Shown: positions 21,118 to 27,298 of the stretch, piece by piece | Position numbering within the stretch: position 1 is the first letter of the stretch | Layout: every line of letters begins with the position of its first letter | IMG/VR virus record: IMGVR_UViG_3300010354_000502 | Span: 1 to 27,298 of that record | Reading direction: 5' to 3' (one strand) | DNA from: a virus | Length of the DNA: 27,298 bases | Notes under the pieces: model-generated | Seen by the model: the letters and a program-made list of their open reading frames with translations, nothing else | What the model was told of the DNA's origin: nothing | Database searches by the model: none | Made by a program: the position numbers and the translations under genes

Positions 21118-23180
21118 GTCCAGAGCAAGAGATTGAAGACAATGCACTTATCTATGTTGATAAGGAGCCGGATATTGGTGCGTTGACCGATGCCTACGAT
21201 ACCTGTCTTATTGACCTTGACTACTACTTTGAGTCGTGTCTGCGGTCGTACAATGACAGGCGCAACATCTGGGATGGGAAGAGTGACGACCTCCGCAAGA
21301 ACGGAGCTAACGCTTTCCCGTGGCAGGGCGCGTCCGACCAAGAAGTCAATGTCGTTGGTGAGCGTATTGATATGTATGTATCGCTGTTTGACCAAGCTCT
21401 TCAGCGTTCCCACATTAAAGCATTCCCAACCTCGATGGCCTCAATGCCACGGGCGGCTGTAGTTTCGGCATTCCTCAAGTGGATGCGTTCTACTTACATT
21501 CCAGGCTTCAAGGATCAAATGGAGCTTGGTGCAAACTATTTGCTAGAGAAGGGGATCATGATCTCCTATGTCGGCTGGAAGCGAGAAAAAAGGACATATT
21601 TGCAACAAGTATCCGTCGAGCAAGTCGCTCAAGCATCCCCTGATCTAGCAGACCTTATCATTACTGGGGCTGACGACGAGATGCTTCTGACGCTTCTTCA
21701 GCAGGCATTCCCAGACTTGTCTGATAAACGCGCTAAGAAAGCTATCAAGGATATGCGTAAGACTGGCATGGCAGAGATTCCACTTGCTCGCCAGACCGTA
21801 GACTGCCCGATTGTCCACTCATGCGCCCCAGACGGTGAAGTTCTATTTCCTCCGTATGTCTCTGACCCTCAACGCTCTCCGTACATTTTCTGGCGCACCT
21901 TCCTAACATCTCAAGAGCTTGAGAAAAAAGTGACCAACGAAGGATGGGATCGCAAGTGGGTTGACTTTGCCATTAACAATCTGCGTGGGAAAGACTCAAT
22001 GTACCTTGACGGCGAGAAGGTCAAGACTGTGACCCGCCTGCCGATCACGGACGACAACGACCTTGTCATGGTGGTGTATGGCTACCAGCGTTTGATTGAT
22101 GAAGAGGATGGTTCTGAAGGTATCTACTGCTCTGTATTCCATCCACAAGCCGAAGGTTACGCCAAACACGAACTCCTTAACGGATATGACGACTATCCAT
22201 TTACTGTCACACGCCTATCCAACGACCAGAAACGGATGTACGAGGTTCAAACCTTTAGCGACATACTCCGTGGAGCGCAGATGCAAATCAAGACCGAGCG
22301 TGATAGCCGTATTGACCGTGCTTCTCTTGCTACTCTTCCTCCTCTCATGCACCCCGCTGGACGGCCACCGTCAGACTGGGGTCCAGGTCGTAGGGTTCCG
22401 TACCGTCGCCTTGGGGAAATCGCATGGGGTCCAGTGCCGCCAATGGACCAAGGTTCCATGGAGGCAGAGATGTCCATGAGAGCGCAAGCAGACCGCGCCG
22501 TGGGACTAGACCTCACAAACCCGCTTACGACCGCGAGACAGCAATTCTATGTGGGTAAGTTCCTCGATCATGTCCGCGATGTGCTTTCGATGGCGTGGAA
22601 GCTATTCCAGCGCATGGGGCCAGACGAGGTATTCTTCCAAGTCACGGGCAACCCAAACCCACAAGTGATGACCAAGGGCAACCCAGATGAGAACTTTAGC
22701 ATCACTGTGAACTTTGACTCGCTTGCTACCGATCCAGAGACGGCTGAAACTCAGCTCAAGAACATGGTGTCCTTGGTGCAACTTGACCGCAACGGCATCC
22801 TTGATGTGAATAAGTTACTTGAGTTCACTGCATCCAGTATTAACCCGATCTTTGCCGACTATGTTCTTCAGCCTATGGAGGAAGCGCAGCAAAAGGTGAT
22901 GAAGAACGTCACCGACGATCTTGCCAAAATCTTTGCAGGCATCGAGGTTCCAGCGCAACCCAACGGGGCGCAGATCGCAATGCAGTTGGTACAGGCCTAT
23001 GTCCAGCAACCAGATGTCGCACAACGCGCACAGCAGGACGAGGCATTCGCGGCACGACTCCAGAAGTACGCCGAGCAGTACCAGTTCCAACTTCAACAAG
23101 CCCAGAACGCAGAGATCGGTCGTATCGGCACGGCTCCAGCGCAGATGGGTGGAACGCAAACGCAAGGAATGCAGCAATAA
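21114..23180 (+). CDS. Portal protein
   Basis: The 688-residue protein sits directly after the terminase group. Its content is portal-like: an N-terminal SYNDRRNIWDGKSDDLRKNG and GANAFPWQGASDQEVNVVGE entry, a central DYPFTVTRLSNDQKRMYEVQ region, and a helical RIDRASLATLPPLMHPAGRP segment. The Gln-rich C-terminal helices (FQLQQAQNAEIGRIGTAPAQ) resemble a barrel or crown end. Twelve copies normally form the ring through which terminase pumps DNA and to which the tail attaches. Length is in the usual range for large podovirus portals. Confidence 0.85.
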   Translation: MSPEQEIEDNALIYVDKEPDIGALTDAYDTCLIDLDYYFESCLRSYNDRRNIWDGKSDDLRKNGANAFPWQGASDQEVNVVGERIDMYVSLFDQALQRSHIKAFPTSMASMPRAAVVSAFLKWMRSTYIPGFKDQMELGANYLLEKGIMISYVGWKREKRTYLQQVSVEQVAQASPDLADLIITGADDEMLLTLLQQAFPDLSDKRAKKAIKDMRKTGMAEIPLARQTVDCPIVHSCAPDGEVLFPPYVSDPQRSPYIFWRTFLTSQELEKKVTNEGWDRKWVDFAINNLRGKDSMYLDGEKVKTVTRLPITDDNDLVMVVYGYQRLIDEEDGSEGIYCSVFHPQAEGYAKHELLNGYDDYPFTVTRLSNDQKRMYEVQTFSDILRGAQMQIKTERDSRIDRASLATLPPLMHPAGRPPSDWGPGRRVPYRRLGEIAWGPVPPMDQGSMEAEMSMRAQADRAVGLDLTNPLTTARQQFYVGKFLDHVRDVLSMAWKLFQRMGPDEVFFQVTGNPNPQVMTKGNPDENFSITVNFDSLATDPETAETQLKNMVSLVQLDRNGILDVNKLLEFTASSINPIFADYVLQPMEEAQQKVMKNVTDDLAKIFAGIEVPAQPNGAQIAMQLVQAYVQQPDVAQRAQQDEAFAARLQKYAEQYQFQLQQAQNAEIGRIGTAPAQMGGTQTQGMQQ

Positions 23181-23196
23181 TCACCAACTTAATATT

Positions 23197-23457
23197 ATGG
23201 AATACAAACCTAAAACATCGTGGCTTAAGCAGCAGATTGCACGGAAGACTAGAGGAGTGCGCGATTACAATATTGCCGAAGCTCAAATGCAGGAAAAGCA
23301 AATGAAGTACCTGCAACGCAGCCCTAGATTTGCATCTCTTGATAGCGCAACACAAAAGGTTCAAGAGGACATCCGTGCTGACATCAAGGGCTACATCCAC
23401 GCCAAAAACAAGGCACGTGGCACGCAAAGTTCTGCTGAACGCAAGGTTGTCAAATGA
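23197..23457 (+). CDS. Basic helical hypothetical protein, 86 aa
   Basis: It begins MEYKPKTSWLKQQIARKTRG and is rich in Lys, Arg and Gln with long helices (NIAEAQMQEKQMKYLQRSPR; KVQEDIRADIKGYIHAKNKA). The ATG at 23197 follows the portal stop by 16 bp behind an A/T-rich leader; a longer reading would overlap the portal gene. The stop overlaps the next ATG by ATGA. It is the first of five consecutive basic small proteins before the scaffold gene. Function unknown. Confidence 0.72.
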   Translation: MEYKPKTSWLKQQIARKTRGVRDYNIAEAQMQEKQMKYLQRSPRFASLDSATQKVQEDIRADIKGYIHAKNKARGTQSSAERKVVK

Positions 23458-23600
23458 AGAAGCAGATGATCAAACGCGCAGATGGTTCCATGTCTCCTCG
23501 TGGGATGTGGGACAACATCCGTACAGCTAAAGGTTCTGGTAAAAAACCTACCAAGGAAATGCTCAAGCAAGAGCGCAAGATCAAGCGGAAGTCAAAGTAA
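23454..23600 (+). CDS. Very basic microprotein, 48 aa
   Basis: A 48-codon gene beginning MKKQMIKRADGSMSPRGMWD and ending KQERKIKRKSK, with Lys and Arg clustered in the second half. It overlaps the preceding stop by ATGA and the next start by one base (TAATG), so it is locked into the operon. The composition predicts nucleic-acid binding; no family is recognised. Confidence 0.7.
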   Translation: MKKQMIKRADGSMSPRGMWDNIRTAKGSGKKPTKEMLKQERKIKRKSK

Positions 23601-23842
23601 TGGAGAAGCGTTTCACCAAGGTTGTCAAGAACCCGAAGACTGGTCGCACACGAACCATCAAGTACGGACAGGCAGGTAAGGCTGCTGATGGAGGTGATCG
23701 TATTCGCCCAGGCACAAAGAAGGGGGATGCTTATTGCGCTCGTTCTGCCAAGATCAAGGGTGACTGGAAGTCTGACCCGAACTCGCCAAACAACCTCTCA
23801 CGCCGCAAGTGGAAGTGCCGAGGAAGCAAGTCCATGAAATAA
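23600..23842 (+). CDS. Basic conserved phage protein (DUF6321-like), 80 aa
   Basis: The sequence has a distinctive core, RIRPGTKKGDAYCARSAKIK, followed by DPNSPNNLSRRKWKCRGSKS. I associate this pattern with a small uncharacterised phage family (DUF6321-like); the name is from memory. It is strongly basic with two Cys about 27 residues apart. It follows the previous gene with TAATG coupling. It is possibly a head-associated DNA-binding protein, given its position between portal and scaffold. Confidence 0.75.
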   Translation: MEKRFTKVVKNPKTGRTRTIKYGQAGKAADGGDRIRPGTKKGDAYCARSAKIKGDWKSDPNSPNNLSRRKWKCRGSKSMK

Positions 23843-23846
23843 TCTT

Positions 23847-24032
23847 ATGAAGAAACCAAAAACTAAAGTAGCCAAGCAAGCTAAAGTGTCGAAGGTCATG
23901 CGGGAATACAAGGCTGGAACACTCCACGCTGGTCGTGACCCTAAAGGCCCGAAGAAAGCACCCGTGGTGAAGAGCCGTAAACAAGCGATTGCAATTGCAC
24001 TCAGTCAAGCAGGAATGTCAAAACGCAAATAA
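23847..24032 (+). CDS. Basic small protein (DUF6496-like), 61 aa
   Basis: It contains KVSKVMREYKAGTLHAGRDP followed by VVKSRKQAIAIALSQAGMSK, a pattern typical of the short DUF6496 family in which a basic helix is followed by SRKQAIAIALSEA. The family has no established function that I know of. Here it is the third of four successive very basic proteins under 85 residues. Confidence 0.8.
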   Translation: MKKPKTKVAKQAKVSKVMREYKAGTLHAGRDPKGPKKAPVVKSRKQAIAIALSQAGMSKRK

Positions 24033-24036
24033 ATCT

Positions 24037-24171
24037 ATGAAAAAAGGTAAATCATGTGGCTGCGGCCACGAAGAAAAGGAATATGGCAAAGGCAAGAACG
24101 GCAAAAAAGGCTACGTCGAGATCGAGATCAAGATGGGCCGTATGCCGAAGAAGAAAGCCAAGCGTAAATAA
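24037..24171 (+). CDS. Very basic Cys-containing microprotein, 44 aa
   Basis: It begins MKKGKSCGCGHEEKEYGKGK and ends RMPKKKAKRK. A CGCGH cluster near the N-terminus could hold a metal, and nearly a third of residues are Lys. The ATG at 24037 follows the previous stop by four bases. No family is recognised; the composition suggests DNA or RNA binding. Confidence 0.66.
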   Translation: MKKGKSCGCGHEEKEYGKGKNGKKGYVEIEIKMGRMPKKKAKRK

Positions 24172-24185
24172 ATAACCACCAACCA

Positions 24186-24395
24186 ATGACACCACTACCA
24201 CAACCAACCGTACAAGAAGCCGTAGCAGCACTATCCGACCGTGATGAGTTCAAGGTCATCGTCCAGTTCGTCCGTGACGAGCGTGAGCGTTTCTTTGGAG
24301 ATTTGCGCCAGTGCGTGGACGCTAACGAGGTGATGAAGGTCACAGGCAGCATTGCCACGCTGGACGAGCTTCTGGGACTACTGTCGTCGAAGTGA
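24186..24395 (+). CDS. Hypothetical helical protein, 69 aa
   Basis: It begins MTPLPQPTVQEAVAALSDRD and continues with amphipathic helices (KVIVQFVRDERERFFGDLRQ; SIATLDELLGLLSSK). Unlike the preceding four it is acidic to neutral. It ends the portal-proximal gene run; the next 745 bp contain no clear rightward gene. Small two-helix proteins at this position can be head assembly accessories, but the function is unknown. Confidence 0.75.
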   Translation: MTPLPQPTVQEAVAALSDRDEFKVIVQFVRDERERFFGDLRQCVDANEVMKVTGSIATLDELLGLLSSK

Positions 24396-24467
24396 CTTGA
24401 CAGATAACTTGATTTATGCCTAACTAACATCGCCAGAAATGGCTTTGTTTCATTGGTTTGGTTGTTA

Positions 24468-24506
24468 GGGGTCGTAGAGGTTTTTCGTTTTTCCCTCTAC
24501 GGCCCC
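24468..24506 (+). terminator. Strong hairpin after the portal/microprotein genes
   Basis: The arms 24468-24480 (GGGGTCGTAGAGG) and 24494-24506 (CCTCTACGGCCCC) form 13 pairs with one T·G wobble around a 13-base T-rich loop. The wobble pairs on the plus strand but would be A·C on the minus strand, favouring a rightward transcript. The downstream sequence is only moderately T-rich (gcttctttgtgg), so it may be a weak terminator or an mRNA-end stabiliser. Confidence 0.5.
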
Positions 24507-24554
24507 GCTTCTTTGTGGTAGTTAATTCATAATTGGACGCTTTATGTCCTTATT

Positions 24555-24737
24555 TTAATACGATTGAACTCCCGGCATTTGAGGAAGGCTCGTAGGCATA
24601 GTTCGCCTTAAACGGCGAGACCATGCTTCATACTCCCGTATATTCTTCGGAAAGGACGACTTACACACCAGCAAGCTGGAACCAATGATAGCAGAGGGTT
24701 GAGGCTGTAGGACTGCATCAAGCTCATTGGTCGTCAC
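24555..24737 (-). CDS. Uncertain minus-strand frame, 60 aa
   Basis: From a GTG at 24737 the frame runs 60 codons, beginning MTTNELDAVLQPQPSAIIGS and including FPKNIREYEAWSRRLRRTMP. Codon choice is plausible and an in-frame TAG lies just upstream, but there is no family match, no coupled neighbour and no leader signal. It lies downstream, in the leftward direction, of the small RNA terminator at 24859-24903, so readthrough of that terminator could transcribe it. It could equally be part of an unrecognised RNA or decayed sequence. Confidence 0.3.
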   Translation of the reverse strand: MTTNELDAVLQPQPSAIIGSSLLVCKSSFPKNIREYEAWSRRLRRTMPTSLPQMPGVQSY

Positions 24738-24858
24738 ACTCTATTTAGCTACGCCGCGACTTACTTCAAACGTAGTACCCTGTGAGACTTTTACCTAGAT
24801 CCCGTGCGGTCGTTTGAGCGTTCCTCGGTTTCTTCGATATGTCACTAACCCTCGCGGT

Positions 24859-24903
24859 AAAAAAAGGGCCAGCACGAGGAGATAGGAGTACTCGTGCCGG
24901 CCC
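24859..24903 (-). terminator. Intrinsic terminator, leftward
   Basis: On the minus strand GGGCCGGCACGAG pairs with CTCGTGCTGGCCC across a 12-base loop, followed by seven T. All 13 positions pair with one G·U on the minus strand; on the plus strand that position would be a C·A mismatch and no T run follows. The direction of transcription is therefore clear from the sequence. Confidence 0.85.
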
Positions 24904-24964
24904 TAGATCCAGAACATCTCTGCGCTGGAGGGGTGAAAGTAACGATGAGTCCTATCTCTCGTCA
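24859..24964 (-). ncRNA. Candidate leftward small RNA (~105 nt) with loop-pairing 5' end
   Basis: A promoter at 24998-24971 predicts a 5' end near 24964, and an intrinsic terminator ends at the T run 24865-24859. Near the 5' end, GAGATAGGA (24958-24950) is perfectly complementary to TCCTATCTC in the terminator loop (24887-24879). Between them UCCAG and CUGGA can close a small internal hairpin. The RNA could form a pseudoknot, or in an alternative pairing the 5' segment could extend to 16 pairs and break the terminator stem. No open frame of note is present. I know no matching RNA family. Confidence 0.6.
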
Positions 24965-24970
24965 ACGCAA

Positions 24971-24998
24971 ATAATGCACGATTTTTGCGTCATGTCAA
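24971..24998 (-). promoter_or_regulatory. Candidate promoter of the leftward small RNA
   Basis: TTGACA (24998-24993), a 16-bp spacer and CATTAT (24976-24971, 4 of 6 to TATAAT) on the minus strand. It lies at the right distance before the RNA ending at the intrinsic terminator. The layout matches the candidate promoters at 7362 and 19168, which also have perfect TTGACA and 16-bp spacing. Confidence 0.55.
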
Positions 24999-25140
24999 CA
25001 GACTTTTCAGTTCTAGAAAAAACGCGTGAGTTTTTGGGCAACTCAATACCTTACTAAACTACTTGACATAATAATGATTTTTGGCTTGACTTCATACGAA
25101 CACGCACCGCCGAGCGTAAATGGCGTTCTAAACAAACATT

Positions 25141-26181
25141 ATGAGTAATCCAGAAGCTACCGCCGAAGCTACAGAATCGGTGTCCAACCTGTCATTCGAG
25201 GAGCTTTTAGCTCAACGTGTGGCTCGACACACTGCCCCAGAAGAGGAACCAGAGGAACAACCCGAGGAACCCTCCGAAACCGAGGACGAAGAACCTGCCA
25301 GTCTAGAAGACGAGGAATCTTCAGAGGTTGAAGAGGAAGCCGACGAGGACGATTCCGATACTGAATCCGAGGAGCAAGCCGAAATTGACCTGCTATCGCT
25401 GACTACAGAGCAGATTCAATCTCTCGCCAAGAAGGGCAAGTCACGCCTCCTACAGCGCATTGGAGAACTGACAGCGCAAAAGAAAGCCCTTGAGGAGAAG
25501 ATTCAATCCCAGCCACAAACGCCAGCAAAGGTAATTCCTCAAGACGAGAACCCATTCCGTGATGTTACCTCATTCGAGGAACTGAAAGGAAAGTACGACG
25601 AACTTGAGAAGACCCTTGAGTCTACCGACGAGATCCTAGAAGAACATGAGGACTACGGTCCCGAGGACATTATCGTGGTAGGAGACAAGGAGTTTACCAA
25701 AAAGCAGATTCGGAAAGCCAACCGCAACGCTAGAGAGGCACTGACGAAGTACATCCCAGCTCAACAACAGCACCTAATCCAGGTTGCCCAGTTCGAGCAA
25801 ATGGCCAAGCAGTACCAGGAAGCGGCAAAAGTAGAAGTGCCAGAGATCCAAGACGAAGAGTCTGAGATTGGCAAGAGCTACAAAGCGTTGGTGTCGGACC
25901 CACTAGTTGACAAAGTAAAAGCACAAATCCCAGAGATTGGTTTCCAAATTGAATACATCCTAGCTCACGCAGCTCGGTCTATTTACGGAGGAAAGAAGAT
26001 CAAGGCCCAACCAGCGGTGGGAAATAAGTTGAAGGTAAATCCATCCTCAACCCCATTTGGTGCTGGCGCAGCTAAGTCTTCCACCACCAAGAATGCAAAG
26101 GTCGTAGATGCGTACAGCCGGTTTGAAAAAACTGGGAGTGCAGATGAATGGATTGCTGCCAGAATCGCTAAATTCAAATAA
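25141..26181 (+). CDS. Capsid scaffolding protein (putative)
   Basis: The 346-residue protein has an extremely acidic N-terminal third (about residues 35-85, long runs of Glu and Asp). A coiled-coil-like segment follows (SRLLQRIGELTAQKKALEEK), then a long helical middle (REALTKYIPAQQQHLIQVAQ). The basic C-terminus ends DEWIAARIAKFK. Acidic, coiled-coil proteins with a basic C-terminus immediately upstream of the major capsid gene are the usual form of phage scaffolds. It would guide procapsid assembly and leave or be degraded before packaging. No protease domain is seen. Confidence 0.82.
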   Translation: MSNPEATAEATESVSNLSFEELLAQRVARHTAPEEEPEEQPEEPSETEDEEPASLEDEESSEVEEEADEDDSDTESEEQAEIDLLSLTTEQIQSLAKKGKSRLLQRIGELTAQKKALEEKIQSQPQTPAKVIPQDENPFRDVTSFEELKGKYDELEKTLESTDEILEEHEDYGPEDIIVVGDKEFTKKQIRKANRNAREALTKYIPAQQQHLIQVAQFEQMAKQYQEAAKVEVPEIQDEESEIGKSYKALVSDPLVDKVKAQIPEIGFQIEYILAHAARSIYGGKKIKAQPAVGNKLKVNPSSTPFGAGAAKSSTTKNAKVVDAYSRFEKTGSADEWIAARIAKFK

Positions 26182-26200
26182 CTTCTAACTAACTAAAATT

Positions 26201-27196
26201 ATGCCCATTAGTGCTACCTATCAACCCAGCGCACCTGTCGCCAAGACTGGCCAAGGTTCCGCTATCTCTAACCGTGAGGATCTCAGCAACGAACTTGCTA
26301 TCCTTGCTCCCGAAGAAACCCCGATCCTTTCGCTCGCATCGAAGGGCAAGGCATCCTCAACCTACACCGAGTGGACCGTCGATAGCCTTGCTGCTCCCGT
26401 GACGAGTGGTGTTTCGGAAGGTTCCGATGTGACTTCGTTCAGCGACAAGTTTGCTGATCGCGCTCGCCTTGGTAACTACATCCAACTCATGCGCCGCGAC
26501 TATCTCGTGTCGAACCTGCAACAAGCTGTGACGAGCGTTGGCCCTGCTAACATCGCCCAAGCCGAAGCCAAGTCGATGCGTGAACTCAAGCGTGACATCG
26601 AAGCTACCCTCGCCTCCGACAACGAAATGACTGTCGAAAACGGTGCTGGTACTCCCTACGGTATGCGCGGTCTTGGTAAGTGGATTCAGTCCACCGCTCA
26701 AGCCACGAACCCAGTTCCCGCTGCTTATCGTACGCCTTCTGGCTCGATCCTCAGCGCGGCTCCTACGGAAACCACCTTCAACGATGTTATCGGTTCGATC
26801 TTCTCCCGTAATGGCGAGATGAACAGTCTCACGCTAGTTGCTAACGTCGCTCTCCGTAAGGTTGTTTCGGGCTTCACCCGTGCCACTGCTTCGGCCAGTA
26901 GCCAAACCTACCACGTCAATCAAGACGCTACCAGCAAGGCTATCACCTTTGCTGTTAACCTCTATGACTCTGACTTCGGTATCGTTAAGATCGTTAACGG
27001 CAACCCAAGCTGCATGACCGCCTCGAATGGTCTTGGCTATGTTATCAACCCGAAATACCTCGGCTTCAACACCCTCATCCCGATGGGTGCTACCCGTCTT
27101 GAGAACCAAGGTGGTGGCGAGCGTGGTTATATCGACGTTGCTGGTACGCTGGTTGTTAAGCATCCGCAAGCTCACGGCAAGATCGCCTATTCCTAA
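26201..27196 (+). CDS. Major capsid protein, SU10-like (DUF5309)
   Basis: The 331-residue protein carries the DUF5309/SU10-like capsid pattern: LAILAPEETPILSLASKGKA, then TYTEWTVDSLAAPVTSGVSE, GNYIQLMRRDYLVSNLQQAV, an acidic ELKRDIEATLASDNEMTVEN segment and a C-terminal VINPKYLGFNTLIPMGATRL. These proteins have the HK97 fold. The gene follows the scaffold by 19 bp and begins behind an A-rich leader (ctaaaattATG). Codon choice is visibly more biased to C-ending codons than in surrounding genes, as expected for the most abundant virion protein. Confidence 0.93.
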   Translation: MPISATYQPSAPVAKTGQGSAISNREDLSNELAILAPEETPILSLASKGKASSTYTEWTVDSLAAPVTSGVSEGSDVTSFSDKFADRARLGNYIQLMRRDYLVSNLQQAVTSVGPANIAQAEAKSMRELKRDIEATLASDNEMTVENGAGTPYGMRGLGKWIQSTAQATNPVPAAYRTPSGSILSAAPTETTFNDVIGSIFSRNGEMNSLTLVANVALRKVVSGFTRATASASSQTYHVNQDATSKAITFAVNLYDSDFGIVKIVNGNPSCMTASNGLGYVINPKYLGFNTLIPMGATRLENQGGGERGYIDVAGTLVVKHPQAHGKIAYS

Positions 27197-27233
27197 TCTT
27201 AACTGAAAACACTAACTAGAAAGACATAAGAAT

Positions 27234-27298
27234 ATGCCTCAACTTGCTAACCAAGAATCGCGTGGTTTCACCCACTCGTTCCGTATCACTGGTGCTGA
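27234..27298 (+). CDS. Gene following the major capsid protein, partial (N-terminus only)
   Basis: The ATG at 27234 opens a frame reading MPQLANQESRGFTHSFRITG to the window end. It follows the capsid gene by 37 bp behind an A-rich leader (cataagaatATG). Only about 21 residues are visible, so no product can be named. Position suggests a decoration, head-completion or head-tail joining protein. Confidence 0.6.
   Translation, partial: MPQLANQESRGFTHSFRITGA

Larger units (their letters stand above)
24396..25140. other. Intergenic region with regulatory RNA signals
   Basis: This 745-bp stretch contains a plus-strand hairpin at 24468-24506, an uncertain minus-strand 60-codon frame at 24555-24737, and a complete leftward small-RNA unit at about 24859-24998 (promoter, body, terminator). 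About 160 bp lie between that RNA promoter and the scaffold ATG. No rightward gene is convincing in it. A perfect TTGACA on the plus strand at 25062-25067 lacks a good -10, so the scaffold promoter remains undetermined. Confidence 0.6.

Noticed and set aside
24940-24963. Hammerhead-ribozyme-like GATGAGTCC
   Set aside because: The CUGANGA and GAAA core elements are not both present in the right order; the segment is better explained by pairing with the terminator loop.
24839-25057. Plus-strand 72-codon frame in the scaffold-upstream gap
   Set aside because: It reads through the minus-strand terminator and small RNA; its Arg/Ser-rich product has no support.
25062-25090. TTGACA on the plus strand as scaffold promoter
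   Set aside because: No -10-like hexamer at 16-18 bp; the next hexamers match at three positions at most.
1-27298. CRISPR arrays, rRNA, tRNA, insertion sequences, integrase
   Set aside because: None of their characteristic repeats, arms or protein motifs was found on either strand.

Overview
The window looks like most of a tailed-phage genome, podovirus-like in its virion gene set. It starts inside a DNA methyltransferase gene and ends inside a gene just after the major capsid gene. No integrase, lysis gene, RNA polymerase or tRNA was recognised. Most start codons sit behind A-rich leaders such as AACAATG rather than AGGAGG, and many neighbouring genes overlap by ATGA. This suggests translational coupling in a host that relies little on Shine-Dalgarno pairing; the host itself cannot be named from the sequence.

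Left arm (1-6480, minus strand): an early/replication block of more than twenty small genes. Recognisable members are a C5-cytosine methyltransferase (cut by the window edge), a protein with an SSB-type acidic tail, a RecE/DUF3799-like PD-(D/E)XK exonuclease, a RecT-family annealing protein and a stand-alone DnaA domain IV-like DNA-binding protein. The rest are microproteins, several with zinc-binding Cys pairs or a single membrane helix and several shorter than 60 codons. Intergenic 5462-5638 holds a 14-bp repeat pair exactly 60 bp apart and a near-consensus DnaA box.

Divergent control region (6481-7434): about 950 bp without a convincing gene. It carries candidate leftward and rightward sigma70-type promoters and a cluster of short direct repeats based on CGCAA, a candidate origin.

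Right arm (7435-27298, plus strand): virion and packaging genes. The order is small beta-rich protein, tail protein with E1-FCCH-like repeats, fibre-like protein, three internal/ejection-type proteins, small terminase, zinc-ribbon protein, large terminase, AT-hook protein, portal, a run of very basic microproteins, acidic scaffold, SU10-like (DUF5309) major capsid protein, and the start of the next gene.

The main finding is in the large terminase. A 315-residue intein splits its Walker A motif between GGNR and SGKT. The middle of that intein is the antisense strand of a 243-residue HNH endonuclease gene. One stretch of DNA is thus read forward as intein linker, without a stop, and backward as the likely homing nuclease, whose candidate promoter lies in the intein C-terminal splicing segment. 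A second finding is a leftward small RNA of about 105 nt at 24859-24964, between the basic microprotein genes and the scaffold gene. It has its own TTGACA promoter, an intrinsic terminator, and a 5' end complementary to the terminator loop.
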